Shown here piece after piece: positions 5,225-13,200 of a DNA stretch of 32,156 nucleotides; position 1 is the first letter of the stretch; each line of letters opens with the position of its first letter. The translations under genes were made by a program, and so were the position numbers. The stretch comes from a virus, in IMG/VR virus record IMGVR_UViG_3300030406_001500, positions 1 to 32,156 of that record; one strand, given 5' to 3'. The notes beneath the pieces were generated by a model. It saw only the letters and a program-made list of their open reading frames with translations, was not told the origin of the DNA and did not search any database.

Positions 5225-5513
5225 GGCATTCGGTGCTCGTGGGGTGACGAGGGGCATTCACCCGTGTATCCGGATGGATGGATGAAAGGTAGGGGGCCCA
5301 TTGTTCCACGTGGAACCACCCCCGGCCCCCCGGCAGACCCAGGATATCCTCGCGTTGCGATTGAGTCTCAGTCTCAAGTACCCCCCATGGGGGTCCCTGC
5401 GGGGCCCCGCGGCGATTTCAGGGTTTCAGATTTTTTCTTCTAAAAAGTCCCAAGGGCACACAGAGCCATACGGGGGATTTCCAACAGGATGTAGAGACGG
5501 GGCCAGAAGAGCA
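5225..5513. other. gene-free GC-rich stretch after the last late gene
   Basis: This stretch holds no supported gene. It contains a GGATGGATGGATG short tandem repeat near 5272, the parS-like palindrome at 5303-5316, AGGATATCCT near 5341, CCCCCATGGGGG near 5382-5393 and GCGGGGCCCCGC near 5399-5410. The last two could form hairpins on either strand but lack adjacent T-tracts. This is the likeliest place for the physical genome end or packaging signal (inference from gene order). Confidence 0.45.
5303..5316. promoter_or_regulatory. parS-like palindrome
   Basis: GTTCCACGTGGAAC is a perfect 14-base palindrome. It keeps the CACGTG core and the outer GTT/AAC of the bacterial chromosomal parS consensus TGTTTCACGTGAAACA, differing by a symmetrical T-to-C/A-to-G pair; the flanking T at 5302 also matches. 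It might bind host ParB or another CACGTG-recognising protein. No parA or parB gene is visible in the window. Confidence 0.4.
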
Positions 5514-5810
5514 TCACCATTTAGTCTTATTTGCCCAGTAGGCAGCAGACATCTTCCCCTTGGCGATATTCTTGCGGTGCCGGGCCTTGAAGGATTTCCG
5601 CTTGGCCTTCATCTTGGCTCCCTCACCGGCCTTAGGTTTCCCAGCGGTCTTAGCCCCCTGCTCTCCGAATCTAATCATCTTAAGTTTATGTCCAACCTGA
5701 GCCAAGACCATGTGGGACTTCTTGGGGTGGTTCGGAGTCCGCTTGGGCTTATTGACGCCCTTGAGCCTATGCTTCTTGATTAGACGCTTCCGTCTCTTTT
5801 CGTGGGCCAT
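5514..5810 (-). CDS. conserved basic phage protein, 98 aa
   Basis: This is a very Lys/Arg-rich protein (MAHEKRRKRLIKKHRLKGVN at the start). Its conserved-looking C-terminal half has IRFGEQGAKTAGKPKAGEGA, then KRKSFKARHRKNIAKGK, ending MSAAYWANKTKW. I know that ending from a widespread phage family of unknown function in T7-like and larger tailed phages. ATG 5810 follows GGAAGGA. A short stem (CCTCTGA/TCAGAGG, 5843-5870) lies in the leader. It is the last gene before the gene-free region. Its charge suggests contact with DNA or RNA (inference). Confidence 0.8.
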   Translation of the reverse strand: MAHEKRRKRLIKKHRLKGVNKPKRTPNHPKKSHMVLAQVGHKLKMIRFGEQGAKTAGKPKAGEGAKMKAKRKSFKARHRKNIAKGKMSAAYWANKTKW

Positions 5811-5876
5811 AATGGTCCTTCCTCTCAGGAGCCCTAGAATCGCCTCTGAGCCACTTTCGGTTTTCAGAGGGTAATC

Positions 5877-6185
5877 TTACGCATTCAGGCAGAAATCCCC
5901 TGAGGGGCCGTCTACGGGCCTCTTAACGATCTCTGAGATAGCATTCCGTGGGATAGCATTGACATTGCCCACCAGATCCTCGGAGGAGTCCATGGTAGAG
6001 ACAACAACAATATAATTTTCTTCTGACCGGATAATCCAGCCAAGGGTTTCCATCTGGGCGGGCTTAAGGGCCTTAGCCTCTTCGAGCCCCATCCAAGAAC
6101 CATCGTAGGAGGTAATGTCCGTCCAGCGGACCAGCACGCACTGGCAATCTCCCTGACGGCGGCAGGTACCAAGAAGACAGGTCAT
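5877..6185 (-). CDS. hypothetical late protein, 102 aa
   Basis: The N-terminus has two clustered Cys (CRRQGDCQC). The body begins VLVRWTDITSYDGSWMGLEE and contains ALKPAQMETLGWIIRSEENY followed by hydrophobic strands (YIVVVSTMDSS). The W-D-I-T...G-W-I pattern resembles small conserved phage proteins of unknown function. Its ATG shares one base with the stop of the 75-aa gene (TAATG), suggesting coupled translation. Confidence 0.7.
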   Translation of the reverse strand: MTCLLGTCRRQGDCQCVLVRWTDITSYDGSWMGLEEAKALKPAQMETLGWIIRSEENYIVVVSTMDSSEDLVGNVNAIPRNAISEIVKRPVDGPSGDFCLNA

Positions 6186-6412
6186 TAGAGGACGCCTCCC
6201 ATCATCAGGGCTTCCATGAGGGTCGGAGCGGATGCGCTTTTGCCGCGACGGCGGCGACCTCTTCGGCCAGATGCGTCGGTAACGGTAAATCGGTTTTCTC
6301 GCTTCATCGGAGAGTTAACAGGGGTGTTCTTGCCAGCACGACGGGCAGTGCGTTGGGAACCCCGCTGATCGTGGGCCGTCGTCTTTGTGCGTCCCGGTCG
6401 GATGATAGGCAT
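6185..6412 (-). CDS. very basic late protein, 75 aa
   Basis: The sequence begins MPIIRPGRTKTTAHDQRGSQ and is dominated by Arg, Lys, Ser and Thr, with an RRGRRRRGK run near residues 51-59. It ends in a hydrophobic tail (LMEALMMGGVL). ATG 6412 follows AAGGAT. The lack of hydrophobic core residues suggests a mostly disordered nucleic-acid-binding protein (inference). It belongs to the run of basic genes after the large terminase. Family not recognised. Confidence 0.65.
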   Translation of the reverse strand: MPIIRPGRTKTTAHDQRGSQRTARRAGKNTPVNSPMKRENRFTVTDASGRRGRRRRGKSASAPTLMEALMMGGVL

Positions 6413-6413
6413 A

Positions 6414-6599
6414 TCATTTATCCTTTTTATTGTGATTAATAGTTGGAATATTTTCTAGGTCCCAGAGGAGACCCATAGTCTCCTCCTGTTGCCTTTTCTT
6501 TTTATTTCTATTTCTTCGGTCCCTTCCAGTACGAGCGGATTGGCCGGAGAGGGAATTATTAGTGGGATCGTGTTTTGAGGATACCGGACCTCCGGACAT
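6414..6599 (-). CDS. basic low-complexity late protein, 61 aa
   Basis: The first 40 residues are polar and basic (SARTGRDRRNRNKKKRQQEE), and the end is MGLLWDLENIPTINHNKKDK. AAGGAGAT at good spacing before ATG 6599 supports the full length over an internal Met near residue 42. It is followed after one base by the 75-aa gene. Function unknown. Confidence 0.6.
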   Translation of the reverse strand: MSGGPVSSKHDPTNNSLSGQSARTGRDRRNRNKKKRQQEETMGLLWDLENIPTINHNKKDK

Positions 6600-6618
6600 G
6601 GTTATCTCCTTCGAGACC

Positions 6619-6801
6619 TTAGGGCCCCTTCTTAAACTCAGCCAATTGAATTTCCTCGATTACGGACTCAGGAAGGCTGTATAGTAATTCTCGCATATTC
6701 TCCGCCAGTGAGTGCTTGTCCCGTAGTTCCAGCAGGTATTCGCAGTAACTAAGGATGACCTCCTTGGCGGCTTCAATGACATCATCGTTATTTAAATCCA
6801 T
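6619..6801 (-). CDS. small acidic helical late protein, 60 aa
   Basis: The product begins MDLNNDDVIEAAKEVILSYC and is helical and acidic throughout (EYLLELRDKHSLAENMRELL). Its start overlaps the last 10 bases of the large terminase gene, and only a weak GGAAAC precedes ATG 6801, so it probably depends on terminase translation. No family recognised. Confidence 0.65.
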   Translation of the reverse strand: MDLNNDDVIEAAKEVILSYCEYLLELRDKHSLAENMRELLYSLPESVIEEIQLAEFKKGP

Positions 6802-8450
6802 GTGTTTCCACGGGGCTTTCTGCCTACCGTATGCTCCATGAAGTTCTCTAAGGCTCGATCCATGAGATGGTCCTTCCGGCTTTTGATCTTGTCGTCAGCA
6901 TTCTGGGCCATCTGCTCCACCCAATAGTTTACCCCAATAGCCAAGACATCAAGCCTGTCGTCGTGGGCTAGGGACCCCTTCTGCCTAGTGATACGAGTCA
7001 TCTGGTAGAAGAGTTGGTACTGGAGGGCCTTTTCTGGTGTGAGATGCTGAGTAGACCGATAATCCTTCTCAACTAGAGACTCGTCAATAACCAACTTGTG
7101 CTGGTTCATCAGGGGCTCTAGGGTGTCGATTATCCGTTTCTCTTTCTGAATAGAGTGTCTAACCTCTTCCATACTCACAGGATAAACCTTAGTCATAATG
7201 GGTTTAAGCAGTTCGGTAAACATGCCATCCCCAAAGTTGCTCTCAATAATGACCGCATTAACCTTCTGGTTCTTAGCGACCTTAGCCAGAGACTCCAGCG
7301 TCTCCTGACTGTAGCCCCCGGGTATCCCCCCGATGTCGGTGACATACAGGAAGCCATTAAGCATCTTAATAACACAATAAGCAGTTTCGTCCTGTCCCCG
7401 GCCCGAGGGGTCTACCGCGAGGACACTACCCGTGTATGAGACCCAGTCACCAGTGACAGCCATGGGGCGATAGAAGCGGTCACCCGAGAAGCCGACATTG
7501 GGTAGTTCCTTATGGGCGAGGCTAGGCTCTGCGGCCCACACTACCTTCTCCGGGGCATTCTCCGGATTAAGGTTCATAACCACGAGGTCTGACAGTTTAA
7601 GCGGGTAACGACCAGCATCACTGAGAGATGTGTCTAGCATGAACTGGAGGTCAAAGCCTGACCGGCCATAGGAGGCCTCACGCTCTAGGAGATCGAACTC
7701 GTCAAACCGTCCGGGGTCAGTCGGGTCCCCCTGCTTCTCCTCTTCCCAATTGTCCTCAATAATGGGGGCTAGTTTGTCTCCGTACAGGATCTTCTGCTTT
7801 TCCTTTGGATACCTAGCAGGCCAGATGCGGATATCGTAGCCGCGTTGGGGGAGAGCGTTGTAGATCGACTGCTCAGTCTGAGGGGTGCCCAGATACAGCA
7901 CGTGGCCTCCGGGCTTCAAGACAGCATCGAACTCCTTGATGGTCTCGCTGAGTTTGTCTCTCATTGCCTGCGTGGCTGAGTTGTTCCAACTTTCCACATC
8001 GTCCGCTACGATCAGGTCCGCACGGCTGCCGGTAATTGCACTGGTTATTCCCTTGGATGTTACCGAGGGTGCGTGGGCGTTGGGAGCCGGGCCTACGTCG
8101 AAAGCGATCTTTGAATTCCGCTGGTGATCTCCGGGTCTCAAGTGTTGGAGCAGGGGCATTTCCGAGATTAATCGCAAAGTAAAAGTAGAGAAATCATCTG
8201 CTCGCTGCTTGGACGCGGAGACCACCAGAATGTTTTTGTCAGGCTGTAGCAGCAACTGATGGCATACATAGGCCGACGTAATCCATGACTTACCGACCCC
8301 ACGGAATGCCTGCACACACCGACGCTTGGGGCCGTTCTGGACATAGTCCGCAATATCATACTGGACCGTAGTCGGCTCTGGAAGTCCGAGTTGGTCCCAC
8401 GCAAGATACAGGAAGTTGCGGAAGTCTTTAAGTCTTGGATCTATTTCCAT
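6792..8450 (-). CDS. terL: large terminase subunit (T7 gp19-like)
   Basis: This is the ATP-driven DNA packaging motor and end-cutting nuclease, docking on the portal. The ATPase has Walker A GVGKS at residues 51-55 (FRGVGKSW) and Walker B DLIVADDVE near 145-153. A coupling motif follows (LYLGTPQTE, about 186-194). The RNase H-like nuclease part has its first Asp in VLAVDPSGRGQDETAY (D347), an acidic residue in AVIIESNFGDG (about E403), and HDDRLDVLAIG near 496-506. The 552 residues are close to T7 gp19 (586). It starts at ATG 8450, inside the end of the 40-residue gene. Synteny TerS-small gene-TerL matches T7 18-18.5-19. Confidence 0.96.
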   Translation of the reverse strand: MEIDPRLKDFRNFLYLAWDQLGLPEPTTVQYDIADYVQNGPKRRCVQAFRGVGKSWITSAYVCHQLLLQPDKNILVVSASKQRADDFSTFTLRLISEMPLLQHLRPGDHQRNSKIAFDVGPAPNAHAPSVTSKGITSAITGSRADLIVADDVESWNNSATQAMRDKLSETIKEFDAVLKPGGHVLYLGTPQTEQSIYNALPQRGYDIRIWPARYPKEKQKILYGDKLAPIIEDNWEEEKQGDPTDPGRFDEFDLLEREASYGRSGFDLQFMLDTSLSDAGRYPLKLSDLVVMNLNPENAPEKVVWAAEPSLAHKELPNVGFSGDRFYRPMAVTGDWVSYTGSVLAVDPSGRGQDETAYCVIKMLNGFLYVTDIGGIPGGYSQETLESLAKVAKNQKVNAVIIESNFGDGMFTELLKPIMTKVYPVSMEEVRHSIQKEKRIIDTLEPLMNQHKLVIDESLVEKDYRSTQHLTPEKALQYQLFYQMTRITRQKGSLAHDDRLDVLAIGVNYWVEQMAQNADDKIKSRKDHLMDRALENFMEHTVGRKPRGNTWI

Positions 8451-8563
8451 TTAATCTTTTTCCAGAGGATCTTGAAGGGCTTGACCAAACAAGCGGCCTT
8501 GCTTAGTATAGTCATAATAGCCCCGAGAACCGAGGTATTTGTTGTCTTCTTTAGGAAAATCAT
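8441..8563 (-). CDS. 40-residue basic, one-span peptide in the spanin slot
   Basis: The product begins MIFLKKTTNTSVLGAIMTIL. A hydrophobic stretch covers roughly residues 11-27, and the C-terminus is strongly basic (KPFKILWKKIKWK). The ATG overlaps the TGA of the small terminase (ATGA) with GGAGGA 7 bases upstream, and the end overlaps the large terminase start by 10 bases. In T7 this slot holds 18.5/18.7 (Rz/Rz1 spanins), but the peptide is too short and lacks a lipobox, so it is not a standard spanin. It could be a small lysis or membrane-active peptide (inference). Confidence 0.65.
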   Translation of the reverse strand: MIFLKKTTNTSVLGAIMTILSKAACLVKPFKILWKKIKWK

Positions 8564-8784
8564 CCGGCTTCCTCCATTGGTTCTTCCGGATCAAAAGGGA
8601 GAACCTTGGCTAGATTAAGAAGGGGTTCACTTTGGTTGGCCGAAGCGTCGATGCCGTTGTCCTTTAGGAACTGGCGAGCAACACTGAGGTCAGCCGATGT
8701 GGCCTCTCCAGTTTGAATTCGACGGAGTAGTTCTTCACCAATGCCGTGATGGAGAGTCTCCATAAGTTTCTTCATGTCAACCAA
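8560..8784 (-). CDS. small terminase subunit (T7 gp18-like), TTG start
   Basis: At 74 residues it is close to T7 gp18 (89). Its core LLRRIQTGEATSADLSVARQ followed by FLKDNGIDA is the pattern I know from small terminases of T7-like phages (helix-turn of the oligomerising, DNA-recognising subunit). It lies two genes upstream of the large terminase. TTG 8784 is 7 bases after AAGGAG, whereas the first in-frame ATG (8775) is 16 bases away, so TTG is the better start. The stop overlaps the next ATG. It partners the large subunit in selecting concatemeric phage DNA. Confidence 0.85.
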   Translation of the reverse strand: MVDMKKLMETLHHGIGEELLRRIQTGEATSADLSVARQFLKDNGIDASANQSEPLLNLAKVLPFDPEEPMEEAG

Positions 8785-8795
8785 AAGGTTACTCC

Positions 8796-9221
8796 TTAAG
8801 TAGCCGAAACAGCGTACTTGAACTGGACCTTGCCTGAGGTCCCTACGCTAAGCCCGCCGGTATTAAAGTGAAACCGAATATAAGGAATGTTTACGTAGTC
8901 AGTCAAGTCAGCCACAAATACCTTAGGCCCAGTGACGTTAGGGGTAGTATCAGACGAAAGGGTGGCCAGAGTAGCCCAAGAGTACGACGCTCCGGGGTTG
9001 CTCAACGCTCCCTCGACAACAAGGTCTGCGTTTACGTCCGAAAACCCAGTAGTTACATTCATTTCGACAACAACTTTCTTTCCAGAAATGTCATCGGAAA
9101 GGTTGACGCTAGCAAGGCTGTTAGTCGCTGCGCCAAGAACATCAGACTCTGCTGAGGTTTTGACTGAAAAGGTTCCTACGCTAGCCGCAGAAAATGATTT
9201 AGATTGAATTTCAGTAGCCAT
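8796..9221 (-). CDS. putative virion/tail-fibre accessory protein, 141 aa
   Basis: The protein is almost all beta strand and rich in Ser, Thr, Val and Ala (starting MATEIQSKSFSAASVGTFSV). It has no Cys and no charged clusters, which is typical of small phage surface or tail-associated proteins. ATG 9221 follows AGGA. It lies between the holin candidate and the small terminase, near the unusually short tail fibre, so it may be a separate receptor-binding or fibre-tip component (inference). I recognise similar small structural proteins from marine podoviruses but cannot name a family. Confidence 0.65.
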   Translation of the reverse strand: MATEIQSKSFSAASVGTFSVKTSAESDVLGAATNSLASVNLSDDISGKKVVVEMNVTTGFSDVNADLVVEGALSNPGASYSWATLATLSSDTTPNVTGPKVFVADLTDYVNIPYIRFHFNTGGLSVGTSGKVQFKYAVSAT

Positions 9222-9233
9222 TGTTTTTCCTAA

Positions 9234-9452
9234 TTAAGACCAAGATTCAAAGATCCAAGAAACAACTGTCGCGGCAACCGAGCCAACGACCATAGCCCCT
9301 CCCAGAAGGGCCGCTCTCCCCTGCTCAAGGACGCGAATGCGACCATCCATGTTATCCAGAGTTTCGGCATGGCTGTGTTGCATATGCAATAGGGATTCTA
9401 CTTTCCCCTCAAGTCTCCCTAGTGCCAGCAATATGTCACGTTCGCTATCCAT
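9234..9452 (-). CDS. candidate holin, XhlA-like (coiled coil plus C-terminal membrane span)
   Basis: Residues 1-45 form a charged heptad-like helix (ALGRLEGKVESLLHMQHSHA, then DNMDGRIRVLEQGR). Residues 48-68 are a single hydrophobic span (ALLGGAMVVGSVAATVVSWI), with a short tail. This layout matches small haemolysin XhlA-type proteins. The position right after the tail fibre and before the terminase genes is that of T7 gp17.5, the 67-residue holin, and the length is similar. GGGAGC precedes ATG 9452. The role would be inner-membrane permeabilisation at lysis. No direct sequence match to gp17.5 is claimed. Confidence 0.7.
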   Translation of the reverse strand: MDSERDILLALGRLEGKVESLLHMQHSHAETLDNMDGRIRVLEQGRAALLGGAMVVGSVAATVVSWIFESWS

Positions 9453-9466
9453 TGGTGTGCTCCCTG

Positions 9467-10294
9467 TTATGCGATTTCGATTGCGTGAAGAAGAGATTTA
9501 GTGACATCGCCGTAAACTGTAAAGTTTTCACCGGCACCCGAGATTAACTTGCCCGCAGCGTTGAGTTTAAACTGGGTTCTGTTCGAGGTAGTCAGTGTAA
9601 GACACACAGGGAACAGGAGGTAGGTGTTTTTGTTATTTTCATCGTTACGGTCGGTCTGACGATACGTAGGCTCAAGAGCGGTTCCGTCTGCGTTTCCACC
9701 AACGGCAACCGTAGAATCCTTGTACATTTTCAGTGTAATGCCTGAGTTTTCAGTTCCACTGTCTGGGGAGTGAACAAGAACCCCAACGGTGCCAATAACC
9801 AGCCAAGTAGAAGACCAAGCCTTGGGTGTGGCCACAATCTGGCAGGAACTCTTAATGTAGTTGCCGGTGCTAGAAGAAGCGGACATATCTGCCGATCCCT
9901 CTTGCGTACTGGAGACAATCTGGCGGATACCTCCAATAGGCAGGGCACCCTCGTAGTCCTTGGTAGACTCTGCCTTCTCCTGAGAGACGAACAGAAGGTA
10001 CCGCTGGATGTCGTCGAGGTCAAGTGCCTTGAGGACAGAACCGTCGGTAAAGTCCTTGTACAACACACTGGAGACATCGGTATCCCGATAAATCTTTACT
10101 TTGTCCGATCCACTTGTATTAGGATCGAGTGCAACGGTGGCTTGAGAATAAGGATACGAACCAACGGGGGTTACCGTCACTCCAGATGACCTTAGAGTTC
10201 CGTTTACTTCTGCCTTAACGTCGGTAGCCCGGAGGAAAGGTTTTGTAAAACTAAACGGTCCTGCGCCTGTAAATAGTTGAAATGAATCTGCCAT
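9467..10294 (-). CDS. short tail fibre (T7 gp17 N-terminal domain)
   Basis: Residues 1-115 show the tail-attachment domain of T7-type fibres: SFQLFTGAGPFSFTKPFLRA at the start, then VKIYRDTDVSSVLYKDFTDG, SVLKALDLDDIQRYLLFVSQ and EKAES. The remaining 160 residues are a beta-rich, Ser/Thr-rich region (VLVHSPDSGTENSGITLKMY). At 275 residues it is half the length of T7 gp17 (553), with no long collagen-like or coiled shaft. It should attach at the tail and contact the host, directly or through an adaptor such as the 141-aa protein two genes on. ATG 10294 lies just after the gp16 stop with AAGAGAT upstream. Confidence 0.88.
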   Translation of the reverse strand: MADSFQLFTGAGPFSFTKPFLRATDVKAEVNGTLRSSGVTVTPVGSYPYSQATVALDPNTSGSDKVKIYRDTDVSSVLYKDFTDGSVLKALDLDDIQRYLLFVSQEKAESTKDYEGALPIGGIRQIVSSTQEGSADMSASSSTGNYIKSSCQIVATPKAWSSTWLVIGTVGVLVHSPDSGTENSGITLKMYKDSTVAVGGNADGTALEPTYRQTDRNDENNKNTYLLFPVCLTLTTSNRTQFKLNAAGKLISGAGENFTVYGDVTKSLLHAIEIA

Positions 10295-10297
10295 GGT

Positions 10298-13200
10298 TTA
10301 ATCTCTTACTGGGAGTCCTGAGTTTTGAATCATACGATTAAGAGCCTGATGAATAAACATCATGTTCTGTAGGGGAATAATTTCCTTAAGTTTCTTTAGA
10401 TCCTGCTGGGTAATCGGCTCGCCTGCGGTTATGTTTCTAATCAATGATTTAGCGAACTCTCCGCCACTATTAAGCATACTACCAACAGGGTTGCCATCAA
10501 TAAGGCCTTCTCCCAGCCCAGAGGCATAGGACCCATATCCCGTGAATACTCCCTCGCCGGAGGGGCTAACAAGATATGCAAGACTATCAATCCAGTTAGG
10601 AAGAACCGATGTCCACCCTGCCCTAAGGAATCCAGACGCAACAATACGTTCGTTAGTAAGGGCGTTTTCTAGGTATTCCTCCCGGTGGCTCTCTTCCATT
10701 CCTAGGGCTCTGAGGTGTGTCTGAGCGTAGTAGGCAAGGCTTCCCATAGCCAAAGACCCCGTAAAGTAGTGTAGGGACTGGTGGTCTAGCCTGCGAAGGT
10801 TGTAGCCTAACTGCTCTGTAGAGGCTGCGATTGCAAAGGTCTTAAACTGAAATATAACCCTTCCAACTGGGTTGTCCAGCCAAACAGGGATAGTCCCCTG
10901 TCCTGTTCGCTGTACCAGTTTATTGCAGTGTCTATATAGAGCAAAAGAAAACCTATCAGCAAGGGCCTGATCGTCCCAATCATCAAGGCTTAACTGCCGT
11001 ACTTTCCGCCCACCCCGATAGTTTCGGCCATACTTTACTGTCCCCGGCTTTTTGAACTGGGCAATCAGTTTAGTAATATCTTCGTCGCTAAGGCCAAGGT
11101 CCCGAAGCCGCCGGACTACTCCAGACTCGTGGCCCTCCTTGAACACTCCTATTCCTCCCTTTTTACTGATCTTCCAGAAAAGGTTAACGAAGTGCTGCAA
11201 GGAAGAATCCATGGCTGCCCTACTCAAGACGGTATCAATAGGTCCAATACCTGCCCCTGCTCCCGTGTAGGTTACCGCACGCATTTTTTCCATAGACCTA
11301 GACGCAAGGGCTTTGAGAGATTCCTTTCTTCTTTGGGAGAACATTCCCCCAGAAGGAGCCCCTTCACTTCTCGGTGCATCTGCGGCAAACCCGCTAAAGT
11401 CCATTGAGTCTTCCATTCGTGACCTGTGGGCTCGCCGAAGGTAAGTAGTGCCCCGCCCAACTGCGGCTTCCAACTCAGACAAAAGGTCATGCTTAAGTCG
11501 GCCCTTGCCAGTTACGCCGCCCTTCATCTCTCTCTTTAGATTAGTAATCGCAGTGCCAAACGCCTCTACTCCGTGGAGACCGTTAAAGGCAATCAACTGG
11601 TAGAACTCGACTGCCTGAGCAAAACCTCCGGATGCCATCTTTGCGACATACCCTAGATCCTGAGCACGCCTTAAAACCTTGTTCCACTCCCCCTTTCCCA
11701 TTACTACGTTAGGGACAGAGTTCATATGAGCATGTGCGTACCTAATGCTTTTTTCTTCCCGCGATTTAAGTTTCTTTCTTTGGCCGCTATTCATCCACGC
11801 AATGACTTCATCAGGAGTATACCCCGGAGCGGCCTCCCCTTCTTCAGCAAGATTGTCAACAACTTTACGCCAGTAAACATTCCCAATAATGCTTCTTTCA
11901 TACCTCTCTACCGCTTCATCAATGTTCCCGTCCAACAGGTCAGAAAACGTAAGCCCGTCCTGAGAATAATTCTCATCAAACTGCAATCGGCCTTTGCCCA
12001 TTCTAACTGGGGATGTGTTGCCCTTTACTGGCGAAATGACATCCATAAACTCATCGAATAGACTCTGGTCCATTTTGATGCCGTCTACCCCGTCCTTCAC
12101 CAACTCTTGTTCTAGATTATTTTTAAGGGCATTCCAAGCCTTTGTATTGGCAATTCGGCCCGACTTATAGTCCATAGGATTAATAGCCATCTCAATCCAA
12201 CGGTTAGCCAGAATTTTAGCCTGACGGTCGCTAAGGTTATTAGATCCGCTAATTAGAGCGTTAGCCACAAAATCCGTTAGAGCGTCGGTGTTCCCGTCCC
12301 GCTTAAGGGCCTCGTCGTACAAGACACGCATATACGGGGAATTAGGAGTTCGGGGAAAGTAATGTGGGTTTGCAATAATGCTTTCATCAAGCGTACCTTC
12401 TTTGATCCCCCTTAGTCTTCCTTCTTCAAATACTGACCTGAGATAAGTCACTGCATCTTTAAGTGCTCCCTCTTCTAGTTCTTGGTCAGACCTAAGTGCG
12501 GTAAGAATTCTAGAGTTTACTGTCCCTACCCACCCTGTTTTCGCGGGCAGGTTTGCCTCTTGTCTGATCTTTTCTCTCAGGAGGTCCATCTTTCTGTAGT
12601 ATGCCCCTACTTTCTTCCTGATCTCCCAGTCAGCCATGGTGGAAAGTGGCATACGGGTTCGGCGAAGACCGTCTTCCATAACTAGAGTAGCAAACCGCCT
12701 TACCTTTAGATTGGCAGACGCAAGGAGTTGGCTGGTGGGCTGCCCAATGACAGGAAGAGCAAACACAAAGTCAACAGTCTTGGCCAGTAGAGTTCGGTCC
12801 TCCTTGTTGGGATCGTATGTTTCTATCCGTGCCAATGCATCATCAATGCTTTCGCCGGTTTCCTCTTGGAAGTTACGAGCAACCTCTCTCGACGCATCAT
12901 CTTCGATCCAGTTAGACTCAAGTTGATCCCTTTGCCTCTGAAGGGCCATTCCCTCTGCTTCGGCCAACTCGTTAGCAACCTGCGTTTCTACTTCAATAAT
13001 ATCATCTCTAATATCCTGAACCGTTCGGCCTTCCCCTCGACCAATAACTCCGGTTTCTTCCGCTGCTTCGTCAAGTTTTTTGCCTGTAAGTTTGTTAACT
13101 CTTTCTCGAATAGCGGCCACGTTAGCGTTGATCTGTTCTACGGTAAGTTCAATTTCACCGTCAATTCTATCTAGTTCGATTGCATACCCATTAGGAGTGT

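Noticed and set aside
5376-5445. GC palindromes near a T-run as a terminator
   Set aside because: CCCCCATGGGGG and GCGGGGCCCCGC are not followed directly by a T-tract on either strand.
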